Positions 1 to 6,156 are shown, counted from the first letter of the stretch. The stretch: DNA of 11,048 bases from Aquificaceae bacterium (GCA_027014185.1 JALWEK010000108.1:1-11048); one strand, 5' to 3'. The notes: generated from the letters alone by a model not told the origin. Numbers and translations are program-made.

Positions 1-184
1 CCACCTGTGTTCTGCTCCTGTGAAGGTCGCACTTTGTACAGTCCCTGAAAGAACTAAAGTGCTCTTCCAACAGCCTCTTCCTGTTCTCTGACCGGGATCC
101 TTCTTGCCGCTCCAGTTTCTCCATGCTGTATATCTCTCTAAAGCCTATCTCCTCTAAAGCCTTAGCGGTTTCCTTTGTCCCCAT
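1..184 (-). CDS. Family 4 uracil-DNA glycosylase, N-terminal part (runs off the left edge)
   Basis: Only the first 61 codons are inside the window, starting at an ATG at 184-182. Residues 1-40 are a charged leader. Residues 49-61 read CTKCDLHRSRTQV, matching the conserved start of family 4 (thermophile-type) uracil-DNA glycosylases, in which CxxC supplies two of the four cysteines that hold a 4Fe-4S cluster and is followed by L-x-x-x-R-x-x-V. Enzymes of this family remove uracil from DNA to begin base-excision repair, which matters at high temperature because cytosine deaminates quickly. The catalytic motifs lie outside the window and cannot be checked. The ATG abuts the stop codon of the upstream metalloprotease gene (TAAATG), and GGAG inside the end of that gene gives a ribosome site, so the two are probably co-transcribed and translationally coupled. 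A phage-type DNA polymerase annotation, sometimes given to this family, would be a misnomer. Confidence 0.82.
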   Translation of the reverse strand, partial: MGTKETAKALEEIGFREIYSMEKLERQEGSRSENRKRLLEEHFSSFRDCTKCDLHRSRTQV

Positions 185-604
185 TTAAACTCCGAAGACC
201 TCCACGGGCTCTTCCCTGAACTTGCCTTCCACCAGTTCCCAGCTCCTGAAGGAAACGGCCTTGCCCTTCTGAACTGAGACTATTATGTAGGAAAAACCCT
301 CGAAGGCTCTCTCCTCGTCGAACTGGGAAGGTCTATCCGGATGGTCAGGGTGGGAGTGATACACGCCCACTATCTCGAGGCCGAACTCCCTAGCCTTGTC
401 TTCCGCCTTCATGTAGTCCTTTGGATCTATCTCGTAGCGGTCGTTCTTGCGATCTGGATTTGCGTTTGGCGTTTCGTAGGCCCCGAAGGCTATTCTCACA
501 TCCCCCTGAACCTTTCCCAGAAGAAGACCGCAGGTCTCGTAGGGGTAGTCTTTCTCAGCCTGTGCGAGGATCTTGTCTAAGGCTCTCTTCCTTATCTTGA
601 GCAT
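185..604 (-). CDS. JAMM/Mov34 (M67 family) zinc metalloprotease
   Basis: This 139-residue protein is a single JAB/MPN domain. The complete JAMM zinc motif is visible: Glu23 in YETCGLLLG, then His83-Ser-His85-Pro, Ser93 and Asp96 (HSHP-x6-S-x2-D). His83, His85 and Asp96 would bind zinc, and Glu23 activates water. Stand-alone bacterial members such as Mec+/CysO peptidase release a C-terminal peptide or amino acid from small ubiquitin-like sulfur carriers, and Cys25 next to the Glu resembles that group. No sulfur-carrier or ThiF/MoeB-type gene is in the window, so the substrate is unknown. The ATG at 604 lies only 6 bases after a TATAAT box, suggesting a leaderless message. A uracil-DNA glycosylase gene follows directly downstream and is likely in the same operon. 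The domain call is firm, but the physiological role is not. Confidence 0.9.
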   Translation of the reverse strand: MLKIRKRALDKILAQAEKDYPYETCGLLLGKVQGDVRIAFGAYETPNANPDRKNDRYEIDPKDYMKAEDKAREFGLEIVGVYHSHPDHPDRPSQFDEERAFEGFSYIIVSVQKGKAVSFRSWELVEGKFREEPVEVFGV

Positions 605-610
605 GTAGAA

Positions 611-616
611 ATTATA
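611..616 (-). promoter_or_regulatory. -10 box of the JAMM protease-UDG operon
   Basis: TATAAT reads on the minus strand, followed by six bases (TTCTAC) and then the ATG at 604. Transcription would start at or next to the A of the start codon, giving a leaderless mRNA. There is no purine-rich ribosome site in the six bases. A -35 element is not obvious; ACCTTG at a 17-base spacing is weak. The box overlaps a TATACT on the opposite strand (615-620). Confidence 0.6.
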
Positions 617-627
617 TACTCTCGTGT

Positions 628-633
628 TATATT
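628..633 (+). promoter_or_regulatory. -10 box for the small coiled-coil gene
   Basis: TATATT is followed by exactly seven bases (CAAGGTT) and the ATG at 641, so the transcript would begin at the start codon. AAGG at 635-638 is too close to the ATG to be a normal Shine-Dalgarno. An alternative -10, TATACT at 615-620, would give a leader of about 13 bases. The gap between the two divergent genes is only 36 bases, so both promoters must overlap. Confidence 0.5.
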
Positions 634-640
634 CAAGGTT

Positions 641-862
641 ATGGAGCGGGGGCAGGTAATAACTATCATATTTGGAATTGCGGGCTTCATGGGAATATTC
701 ATGTTCCTTATAAACAAACGTATAGACTCCCTTGAAAAAAGGTTCGATGATGTAAACCGTAGGTTCGATGATGTGAACAGACGGCTTGACAAGATGGAGG
801 AAGATATAAGGGAGATCCGTCAGCTTATATACAAGTCTCTCGGTGAACCTGCCAAGAAGTAG
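641..862 (+). CDS. Small membrane-anchored coiled-coil protein, function unknown
   Basis: This 73-residue protein is not one I can name. Residues 5-24 form one hydrophobic segment (VITIIFGIAGFMGIFMFLIN), probably a membrane anchor. The rest is a charged amphipathic helix with clear heptads: RFDDVNR occurs twice in tandem, followed by the related RLDKMEE and DIREIRQ. The two heptads are encoded by nearly identical 21-base units (740-781), so the helix was lengthened by a recent duplication. This architecture (one membrane helix plus a short coiled coil) is common in small bacterial proteins of unknown role; it would allow oligomerisation on the inner face of the membrane. The gene is monocistronic, divergent from the JAMM protease gene and convergent with the DUF4382 lipoprotein gene. 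The start is supported by the well-placed -10 box. A real gene is likely, but no function should be assigned. Confidence 0.75.
   Translation: MERGQVITIIFGIAGFMGIFMFLINKRIDSLEKRFDDVNRRFDDVNRRLDKMEEDIREIRQLIYKSLGEPAKK
740..781 (+). repeat. 21-base tandem repeat, two copies, in coding sequence
   Basis: Copies at 740-760 and 761-781 share AGGTTCGATGATGT and nearly all of what follows, each encoding one heptad RFDDVNR. The period is a multiple of seven codons, so copy-number change would add or remove whole heptads without disturbing the coiled coil. Confidence 0.85.
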
Positions 863-966
863 CTCAGTTCATTTGTAACGGTTATATATATACCCCTCCT
901 TGCCTCCTTGTACAAATCTAAAAAAAAAAAGAAAAAGGAGAGAAGAGGAAAGGGAGGGGGTAGATT
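863..966. other. Convergent intergenic region with AT run and 8-base tandem repeat
   Basis: This is the gap between two genes that end towards each other. It holds an alternating TATATATATA stretch (883-892), a perfect tandem pair CCTCCTTG (895-902, 903-910) and the purine tract listed separately. No open reading frame with coding character and no classical GC-rich hairpin plus T-run was seen for the plus-strand gene. Confidence 0.6.
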
Positions 967-967
967 T
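914..967 (-). terminator. Polypurine/polypyrimidine tract bracketed by an inverted repeat; possible terminator
   Basis: On the plus strand, bases 920-960 are 41 uninterrupted purines, starting with eleven A and ending in a run of G. They are flanked by AAATCTA (914-920) and TAGATTT (961-967), a perfect 7-base inverted repeat whose right arm overlaps the stop codon of the DUF4382 lipoprotein gene. Read from that gene, the RNA just past the stop would be C-rich, then C/U, then U5-C-U11. This could act as a Rho loading site, a U-tract release site, or both. The 40-base loop is too long for a standard intrinsic terminator, so the role is inferred from position and composition only. Confidence 0.45.
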
Positions 968-2088
968 TAAGATTCCTTCTCTATCTTTATGGCCTCTCCG
1001 TTCTGATTTACCTTAACCTCCACGATCCAGCCTTTCTGGAGGTTGTTCAGGCAGTCCAAGCCACTGTAGTAAACTCTGTCATACTCGCAGTACGTGTTGT
1101 CCGCAACGGTGATCGTTGTCCCGTTTATGCTAAAGGCCCCGTTATTCGTGTCTATGCTGGATACTGTCCCCTTTATCTCTATGTGCATACCTTCGTGATC
1201 TTCTCCCGAAGCCATACCGCCACACTTCTCGGGGTTCTTAGCTTCTATCTCCACGGCTGTGAGGGTGTCCGTTGTTGAAGGGTCTTCCTGAGACTTTATC
1301 TCAACGCACATACCGGACTGTATCTGGTTGAGGCAGTCCTGACCCCAGTAGTTAGTGTCCATAACCTCACAGCGTGTTGAGTCGGTAACGTTCACCGTGT
1401 AAGTGCTGTTCCTCCAGCTGACCGTGAGCGTGCTTGCGTTCGAATCCACACTCTCCACCATCGCGTAAATTTCGTACTCGGAGGAGCTTACCTCGCTTGG
1501 GGTGAGAGGAGATACCTTTACCTCTTTTATTTGCCATGGGGTAGTTGATGTGTCCACCTCAAAGTCCTTAAGGTTGAAGTCGAGTATGAGTTTACCCATA
1601 GCTGTGGGGTTTGTTACCCCGTTGTATCTTATGTAACAAAGCTGGTTTCCGTTTGAGTCTGTGTAGCCAGGTGGGCAGTTTACAACGTTCGGCTTTGTCG
1701 GTTTCTCATCCATTTCCGTAAATATTGCATCGTGGCATTGTCCGCTGTTGTCGCATATTGTTGCCTGTTGGGAGAGGACTACCTCCAGTCTGGGGTAGCT
1801 TCCTTCCGGGACGGTAGTTGTGTCTATGTACTGCAGAACGCCGTTCAAGTTGGTGAGGTCGATGACTATACCGTTGGCATCTTGGAAGAGCTGAACTTTA
1901 TTTTGACAGGAGGGATCGCTACACAGGCTGACTTCGTACACAGTTACCTCCACTACAGGGTACATACTCGCATCGTCCGTGAAGTAAAGGGATACGGGAG
2001 ATCCACTACCACCTCCTCCTCCACCACCGCAGTTGTAGGCGAGCAGTCCAGAACCAAATATCGCTCCCAAGAGCACTAACTTCTTCAT
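967..2088 (-). CDS. Lipoprotein with one DUF4382-like and two DUF5666-like domains
   Basis: The start is set at the ATG at 2088, giving 373 residues, because AAAGGAGGTGA stands just upstream. A longer reading from an ATG at 2121 would put the signal peptide 11 residues in and would begin upstream of the likely transcription start. Residues 1-19 are a lipoprotein signal ending LLAYN-C20, then seven glycines. Asn at -1 is unusual for a lipobox. Residues 30-115 resemble DUF4382 (SLYFTDDA, VEVTVYEVSL, IDLTNLNGV, GSYPRLEVVL). Two later segments, about 215-290 and 305-373, resemble DUF5666 (VESVDSNASTLTV; GTVSSIDTNNGAFSINGTT). Each has a matching cysteine pair (RCEVMD...DCLNQ; YCEYDR...DCLNN), suggesting disulfides in an exported protein. 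Function is unknown. Placement behind a two-component system and multicopper oxidase, with the same repeat operator, suggests a co-regulated envelope role. Confidence 0.85.
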   Translation of the reverse strand: MKKLVLLGAIFGSGLLAYNCGGGGGGGSGSPVSLYFTDDASMYPVVEVTVYEVSLCSDPSCQNKVQLFQDANGIVIDLTNLNGVLQYIDTTTVPEGSYPRLEVVLSQQATICDNSGQCHDAIFTEMDEKPTKPNVVNCPPGYTDSNGNQLCYIRYNGVTNPTAMGKLILDFNLKDFEVDTSTTPWQIKEVKVSPLTPSEVSSSEYEIYAMVESVDSNASTLTVSWRNSTYTVNVTDSTRCEVMDTNYWGQDCLNQIQSGMCVEIKSQEDPSTTDTLTAVEIEAKNPEKCGGMASGEDHEGMHIEIKGTVSSIDTNNGAFSINGTTITVADNTYCEYDRVYYSGLDCLNNLQKGWIVEVKVNQNGEAIKIEKES

Positions 2089-2093
2089 CTTTG

Positions 2094-2104
2094 TCACCTC
2101 CTTT
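2094..2104 (-). promoter_or_regulatory. Strong Shine-Dalgarno of the DUF4382 lipoprotein gene
   Basis: AAAGGAGGTGA is close to a perfect complement of the 3' end of 16S rRNA, ending five bases before the ATG at 2088. It decides the start of this gene against the upstream in-frame ATG at 2121. Confidence 0.88.
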
Positions 2105-2123
2105 CGATTTTTCTTTCGCATAG

Positions 2124-2129
2124 ATATTA
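2124..2129 (-). promoter_or_regulatory. -10 box of the DUF4382 lipoprotein gene
   Basis: TAATAT lies exactly 10 bases downstream of the second half-site of the direct repeat at 2140-2156. It predicts a transcript start near 2117 and a leader of about 29 bases containing the Shine-Dalgarno. No normal -35 is present, as expected for an activator-dependent promoter. Confidence 0.5.
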
Positions 2130-2139
2130 GTTCCCGAAG

Positions 2140-2156
2140 GTTACCTCTACGTTACC
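2140..2156 (-). promoter_or_regulatory. Candidate response-regulator operator (direct repeat) before the lipoprotein gene
   Basis: The minus strand reads GGTAAC-GTAGA-GGTAAC: two identical half-sites with an 11-base period. It overlaps the last codons and stop of the multicopper oxidase gene and sits where the -35 element of the lipoprotein promoter would be. The same arrangement recurs at 3715-3731 and 6555-6571. Direct repeats one helical turn apart are the usual target of OmpR/PhoB-type dimers. Assignment to the regulator at 4761-5387 is an inference. Confidence 0.6.
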
Positions 2157-3667
2157 GTGAAGTTCACCATCATCCCCGCGTCGTGGTGTTCGAGGATATG
2201 GCAGTGAAAGAGGTAATACTGTGTTTCAGCAGGAGTGAAGCCGAGGCTCATGTCCATAACTACCTCTACCGTCTCGTGTGGTCCTACTATAACCGTGTCC
2301 TTCCAGCCCAGATCGGTAGGTCTAAGATTCCCTGAAGAGCGACCGAAAACCTGAAACTGGAAGCCGTGGAAGTGCATGGGATGGTACGTTCCCGTGTTGT
2401 TGGTTATCTTAAAGATAACCCTGTCTCCGTTGGCGTAATTGAAGCCGTAGCCTGTAAAGAGGGGATCGGTTTCGTTCCAGGTCTGTCCGTTTATGGTGAA
2501 AACTCCTCCCGACATACCGAGGGACACGTTCTCGGTCGGGACACCGGTGGTGTCTATAGCGTTCACGGTCGAGAGCCGAGCTGGAATACTCCTGTCGTAG
2601 CTTGAGCCTTTAACAACCCTGAACTCGAGGACCTCGAACTCTCTGTTTACAGAACTCATGCCTCCGCCCATACCAACGAGGTTGTGCTGGAGGCTGTAAA
2701 GTCTCAAGATGTCCCCCTCGTTCACGAGTCTGAAGTCCACGAGTATGTCTATCCTCTCTCCGGGAGCAACGAGAATTTCCTTGGTCTGAACGGGACTCTC
2801 AAGAAGGCCTCCCTCCACGCCTATAACGTGGAAGGGGATCCTGTCGCTACCTCTCAGCAGAACGAGTCTGTACGGTCTTGCGTTGGAGCCGTTGAGCACC
2901 CTGAAGCGGTATATCCTCCTCTCCACGTCCATGTAAGGGTTGGGGGTCATGTTTACCAAAACAGTCTCTCCCCAGAAACCCATCTGCCCGTTCATGCCCA
3001 TGGGGTTATAGATAAGGCTCCCGTTCTCATCGAAGGTCCTGTCCTGGATTATCAGAGGTACATCTGTGGTTCCGTAGCTAAGGTCGAGCGCGTTCTTAAG
3101 ATTATCCTCGTCGGTATCCTCGATTATTATCATGCTGGCAAGGCCCATGTAAACCTGGTATCCGGTCCTTCCGTGGGGATGGGGATGGTAGAAGTAGGTT
3201 CCCGAGCGGTCGATTATCTTTACGTCGGGATAGTTGTAAACTCCTCCATCGGCAACCGCGTAGGAGGGATGCCCGTCAGCTCTCCAGGGTGCCCTGAAGC
3301 CGTGCCAGTGGATTATGCTCTTCTCTCCAGTTCTGTTGTCAAAGTCCACACTGAAAACATCTCCCTTTCTGAGGACCAGGATGGGGTTGTAGTAAGTCTT
3401 TCCAGCATCCTCGAGGGTGTAGGTGAGCACAGAGGTCTGCTTACCGGGGAGTATCTCGAAAACTGCCCTCTGTGCAGTGAGGGTGAACCTACCCGTGGGC
3501 CTGTAGTAACCTAACAGCCCTCCCTGATCGGAGGGGACGAGCAATCTATTCTTAACCGCAGTGGATAGACCCGAAAGGCTACCCCCACCGCAGGCCGAGA
3601 GCCAAGTGCCGGTATAGACTATTCCAGCCCCTATGCCTGCAAACTTCAGGAACTCTCTTCTGGTCAT
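2147..3667 (-). CDS. Tat-exported multicopper oxidase with a lipobox (laccase/CueO/SufI-like)
   Basis: This is a complete three-cupredoxin multicopper oxidase of 506 residues. Residues 3-8 (RREFLK) form a twin-arginine signal, and LSAC26 is a good lipobox, so it should be folded in the cytoplasm, exported by Tat and then lipid-anchored. All four copper motifs are present: HWHG (His120, His122), HPHPHG (His161-His165), HPMHFHG (His429, His432, His434) and HCHILEHHDAGM, where Cys489, His494 and Met499 with His429 form the type 1 site. This predicts a catalytically intact enzyme that oxidises a substrate and reduces oxygen to water. Aquifex is known to have a multicopper oxidase with cuprous oxidase activity, so periplasmic copper(I) oxidation and tolerance is a likely role; phenol or other metal oxidation is possible. 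Met-rich stretches near 223-240 and 333-337 could bind copper. The ATG has a GGAGGT site six bases upstream. It lies 48 bases after the kinase gene, behind its own candidate operator. Confidence 0.93.
   Translation of the reverse strand: MTRREFLKFAGIGAGIVYTGTWLSACGGGSLSGLSTAVKNRLLVPSDQGGLLGYYRPTGRFTLTAQRAVFEILPGKQTSVLTYTLEDAGKTYYNPILVLRKGDVFSVDFDNRTGEKSIIHWHGFRAPWRADGHPSYAVADGGVYNYPDVKIIDRSGTYFYHPHPHGRTGYQVYMGLASMIIIEDTDEDNLKNALDLSYGTTDVPLIIQDRTFDENGSLIYNPMGMNGQMGFWGETVLVNMTPNPYMDVERRIYRFRVLNGSNARPYRLVLLRGSDRIPFHVIGVEGGLLESPVQTKEILVAPGERIDILVDFRLVNEGDILRLYSLQHNLVGMGGGMSSVNREFEVLEFRVVKGSSYDRSIPARLSTVNAIDTTGVPTENVSLGMSGGVFTINGQTWNETDPLFTGYGFNYANGDRVIFKITNNTGTYHPMHFHGFQFQVFGRSSGNLRPTDLGWKDTVIVGPHETVEVVMDMSLGFTPAETQYYLFHCHILEHHDAGMMVNFTVT
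2402..2420. repeat. Perfect 9+1+9 palindrome inside the oxidase gene
   Basis: GGTTATCTT-A-AAGATAACC is a perfect inverted repeat within the codons for VIFKIT of the multicopper oxidase. In RNA it would make a tight hairpin with no usable loop, so a DNA-level role or simple coincidence of codons is more likely. Confidence 0.5.
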
Positions 3668-3673
3668 GGGTTT

Positions 3674-3679
3674 ACCTCC
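3674..3679 (-). promoter_or_regulatory. Shine-Dalgarno of the multicopper oxidase gene
   Basis: GGAGGT ends six bases before the ATG at 3667. This supports the start that begins directly with the twin-arginine signal. Confidence 0.8.
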
Positions 3680-3714
3680 GTCAAATTTGTTGGATCTACA
3701 ACTTAGGGGGTATG

Positions 3715-3731
3715 GTTACCCGAAGGTTATC
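3715..3731 (-). promoter_or_regulatory. Candidate response-regulator operator before the oxidase gene
   Basis: The minus strand reads GATAAC-CTTCG-GGTAAC, with the same 11-base period and orientation as the repeats at 2140-2156 and 6555-6571 and one changed base in the first half-site. It spans the last codons and stop of the histidine kinase gene. The best downstream -10 is TAAGTT (3705-3700), which matches consensus only at the three most conserved positions. The oxidase may therefore have both read-through and activator-dependent transcription. Confidence 0.5.
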
Positions 3732-4783
3732 TCTATCCTGAAAATGCCATTTGAGAAGTTAGCCCTAACTCTCCACCCCAGCTCATCACAGAGCCTCTTT
3801 ACTATTGAAAGCCCGACTCCCATTCCCCTCGAAGACTCCCTGTAGTACCTCTCAAAGAGCATACCCGGGTTCTTTATCTCCTTAGAAGGGTTTTCAACCA
3901 CAAGGGCATTCTTTTTCAATTTCACCCTGACCCATTTTCCCGCGTTGTGCTTAAAGGCGTTCGTAATTACATTTCCGACTATCCTCTCTACGGCTTCCCT
4001 GTCTCCTTTGACAATTACTCTGCTAAGATCCGACTCTACCTTCACATCGGTATAGAGCTTTGAAAGGGAGAAGAGCTCCGCTTCGATCAACTTGCTCATA
4101 TCGATCTCTTCGAGCTTGAGCCTTCTCCTTTCCGTAAGGGGAGTCAGGTTATCCTTCAGGTTCTCAAGCTGTCTCAGGGCGAGCTCCGCCCTCTCCAGTT
4201 CCTCATCCGCGTACTTCTTCCTCAGGAGTTTCAGGTTCACCTTCAGGGTCATCAGCGGGGTGTTCAGGTCGTGAAGTATGTCTCTTGTGACCTCCTCTAT
4301 CATCTGGAGGGCCTTCCTTAACGGGTTTATCGAGTACAGAGCAAAGGCGAGGGAGATGAGAAGTGAGAAGAGGGAGGAGAAGATGAACATGAGAAATGTT
4401 TTAAAGGCTATCGTGTTTCTGTCGGTTTCAAACCTGTGCCAGGGATAGTATATGAGGAGCGCGTCCTCCTTAGAACCGGGGACGGGTATCATTATACTGA
4501 GTCCTCCGGCAGTTTCCATTAGCTCGTAAAACCTGTTGCCGTAAGCCTTTGCTGGAACTATATCTATCCCGAACTTCTCCCCCTTAAAGGTGTAGCTGTA
4601 ATTCTTCATCTCCAAAAAGATCCTCTCCTTCAAGTCGGTCATTTCTATCCTGTAAATGAGGAAGGATATAGCCCCAAGGAAGAGCTCTATGGTGAGGAAG
4701 AAGAGGAGAAAGCTCTTTATGAGTGCCTCCCTCTCGTAGGAGGTTTTGGGAATCAGGCTCTTAATCAACGGTGTACCCCACAC
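3716..4783 (-). CDS. Membrane sensor histidine kinase of the two-component system
   Basis: This 355-residue kinase has two membrane segments (about 21-44 and 128-151) enclosing a periplasmic sensor of some 80 residues that I do not recognise. The linker to the kinase core is short and no clear HAMP domain is visible. The H-box is ILHDLNTPL with His171 as the phosphate acceptor. The N-box is IVGNVITNAFKHN (Asn271, Asn275), the F-box is LFERYYR, and the G2 box is GMGVGLSIV (320-328). The G1 box is unusual: where DxGxG is expected the protein has VVENPSKEI, lacking the aspartate that contacts adenine. The GTG start at 4783 overlaps the regulator gene by 23 bases, so the pair is translationally coupled; a TTG at 4768 is a possible alternative start. 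It should phosphorylate the adjacent OmpR-type regulator in response to an envelope signal, plausibly copper or redox, given the neighbouring oxidase. Confidence 0.9.
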   Translation of the reverse strand: MWGTPLIKSLIPKTSYEREALIKSFLLFFLTIELFLGAISFLIYRIEMTDLKERIFLEMKNYSYTFKGEKFGIDIVPAKAYGNRFYELMETAGGLSIMIPVPGSKEDALLIYYPWHRFETDRNTIAFKTFLMFIFSSLFSLLISLAFALYSINPLRKALQMIEEVTRDILHDLNTPLMTLKVNLKLLRKKYADEELERAELALRQLENLKDNLTPLTERRRLKLEEIDMSKLIEAELFSLSKLYTDVKVESDLSRVIVKGDREAVERIVGNVITNAFKHNAGKWVRVKLKKNALVVENPSKEIKNPGMLFERYYRESSRGMGVGLSIVKRLCDELGWRVRANFSNGIFRIEITFG

Positions 4784-5387
4784 CTCTGACCGACTTTATG
4801 TTTATCCCCGTCTTCTTCTTCAGCTTGTTTATCATAACCCTGAGGGCAAGGGGAGAAGGATTTAGCATGTAGTCGTAGAGCTCCTCTTTGGTTACAACTC
4901 TCCCTCTGTTTCTCAGGAGCTTGAGGAGCACGTTCCTCTGCACCTCTCCAAGGTCGAGCTCCCGATCGCCTTTGAAAAACCTCCCGTCCCTGTAAACAAG
5001 GTCTCCGTACCTGATCTCCTCCTCTCTCCTCTTTAGCCTGGCCCTTATCCTCACTACAAGCTCTTCAGGGTCGAAGGGCTTCTTTATGTAGTCCTCTGCA
5101 CCGGCACCCAGGCCCCTAGCTATTGTGGAAACATCCGTAAGGGCGCTTATGATCAGTGTGGGCGTGTCGTCCTTGAAATCCCTGAGGTACTCGAGGAGCT
5201 CTATCCCGTCACCATCACCCAGATTAACGTCTAGAACATAGACGTCGAACCTCCTGCGTTCGAGCTCGTCCACAGCCTGGGAGAAGCTGTAGGCAAGCGT
5301 CACCTCAAACCCTTCGGTTTCCAGATAGTTCTTAAGACTTTGTGCGAGGAGCCTGTCATCCTCCACAAGGAGAACCTTAGCACCCAT
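4761..5387 (-). CDS. OmpR/PhoB-family response regulator
   Basis: This 208-residue protein has the standard two-domain layout. The receiver domain (about 3-115) shows the acidic pair Asp10-Asp11, the phosphorylated Asp53 (VLDVNLGDG), Ser81 and Lys103 (KKPF), so the phosphorylation site is complete. A winged-helix DNA-binding domain of the OmpR type fills about 122-208 and ends with the typical SVRGVGYTVD. The gene starts two bases after the barrel gene's stop (TAG-GC-ATG) and overlaps the kinase gene at its end, so all three are read from one message. The three GGTAAC direct repeats in the window, each in front of a gene or operon of this cluster, are candidate binding sites. If so, the system is autoregulated and also drives the oxidase and the DUF lipoprotein. 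At 208 residues it is slightly short for the family (usually 220-240), with compact linkers. Confidence 0.93.
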   Translation of the reverse strand: MGAKVLLVEDDRLLAQSLKNYLETEGFEVTLAYSFSQAVDELERRRFDVYVLDVNLGDGDGIELLEYLRDFKDDTPTLIISALTDVSTIARGLGAGAEDYIKKPFDPEELVVRIRARLKRREEEIRYGDLVYRDGRFFKGDRELDLGEVQRNVLLKLLRNRGRVVTKEELYDYMLNPSPLALRVMINKLKKKTGINIKSVRGVGYTVD

Positions 5388-5389
5388 GC

Positions 5390-6142
5390 CTAAAACCTGA
5401 TGCCTATCCTGAAGGTAAGGGAGTTGTCCGTAGCTTCCTGGTTCAGCCCCCGGCTGTACCTCAGGGTTGCATAAAACCTATCGCTGATGTCATACAGGGT
5501 AAACAGGGAAAGGTAATGGTTCCAGTCGCTCCTTACAGCAGACTCAGAGAGATCGTAGGAAAGACTCAGATAAAACTTACTGGTAACGTCGTACCCTCCC
5601 CCTACGGAGAGGGAAAGGGTATCTTTCAGGGCCGGATCCCCCCTGAAGGTATAACCTAGGAATGTGAAGATGTCGTAGCCGTCGAGCAGGTAGTCGGTGG
5701 CTACCGAGGGGGTAAGGTCAACGTTTCCATCACTGTACTTGGAATCTCCGGTAGGGATCTTAACCCTGAGGCCTGGGAGAACGTAAAGCCTTTCGGTTAA
5801 GAAATCGGAGTATCCCAGAAATAGGGAGCTGTCCCCCATGCCGGGATCGTTCAGGTAGTACCTGGTGGTGAAGGAAAGGTACAGCTCCCTGTAGGAGTAG
5901 GCGAGGGAGAGTAAAGAGAAGGTGGAGCTCCTTCCCTCGTCCTCGATCACACCACCCCCGACCCTGAGGTAGAGCCTGCCCCTGAACCCCTCCTTCACGG
6001 GACAACCGTACTTATCCACAAGGACGAGTATGGGTGTGTTGGGACACCTGTCCACGCTGTCCTCTACCCCGTCCAGATCGCTATCCTGAAAGGCAAAGCT
6101 TACCTGTGCAAGCAAAACCCCCCAAAGAAACCCTTTCCTCAT
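5390..6142 (-). CDS. Outer-membrane beta-barrel protein with N-terminal TSP3-like calcium-binding repeat
   Basis: The 250-residue product begins with a signal peptide (about 1-18, ending VSFAF). It is followed by DSDLDGVEDSVDRCPNTP, which matches the thrombospondin type 3/OmpA-linker repeat in which alternating aspartates (20, 22, 24, 28, 31) bind calcium, with a likely disulfide between Cys33 and Cys47. From about residue 55 the sequence alternates short amphipathic strands (LYLSFTTRYYL, KFYLSLSYDLS, RFYATLRYSR) and ends in Phe250, the usual signature of an outer-membrane barrel recognised by the BAM machinery. In OmpA/OprF-like proteins this repeat normally lies between the barrel and the peptidoglycan domain; here it is at the N-terminus and there is no OmpA domain. 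It could be a pore or sensor partner. It lies 14 bases after the acidic-protein gene and directly before the response regulator gene, so it is part of the operon. Confidence 0.82.
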   Translation of the reverse strand: MRKGFLWGVLLAQVSFAFQDSDLDGVEDSVDRCPNTPILVLVDKYGCPVKEGFRGRLYLRVGGGVIEDEGRSSTFSLLSLAYSYRELYLSFTTRYYLNDPGMGDSSLFLGYSDFLTERLYVLPGLRVKIPTGDSKYSDGNVDLTPSVATDYLLDGYDIFTFLGYTFRGDPALKDTLSLSVGGGYDVTSKFYLSLSYDLSESAVRSDWNHYLSLFTLYDISDRFYATLRYSRGLNQEATDNSLTFRIGIRF

Positions 6143-6156
6143 CTCTCAAACAACCC

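Noticed and set aside
883..892. TATATATATA as a promoter or origin element
   Set aside because: It lies between two converging gene ends with no gene reading away from it, and no DnaA-box cluster was seen.
2089..2121. Eleven-residue upstream extension of the DUF4382 lipoprotein
   Set aside because: The strong Shine-Dalgarno at 2094-2104 fits only the ATG at 2088, and the extension would displace the signal peptide.
2684..3514. A long open frame on the plus strand opposite the multicopper oxidase
   Set aside because: It has no recognisable domains and lies wholly inside an oxidase gene with every copper motif intact, so it is a shadow of that gene.
1385..5587. Single GGTAAC or GTTACC words (for example 1384-1389, 1943-1948, 5582-5587)
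   Set aside because: None has a partner 11 bases away and all lie inside coding sequence, so they were not counted as operators.
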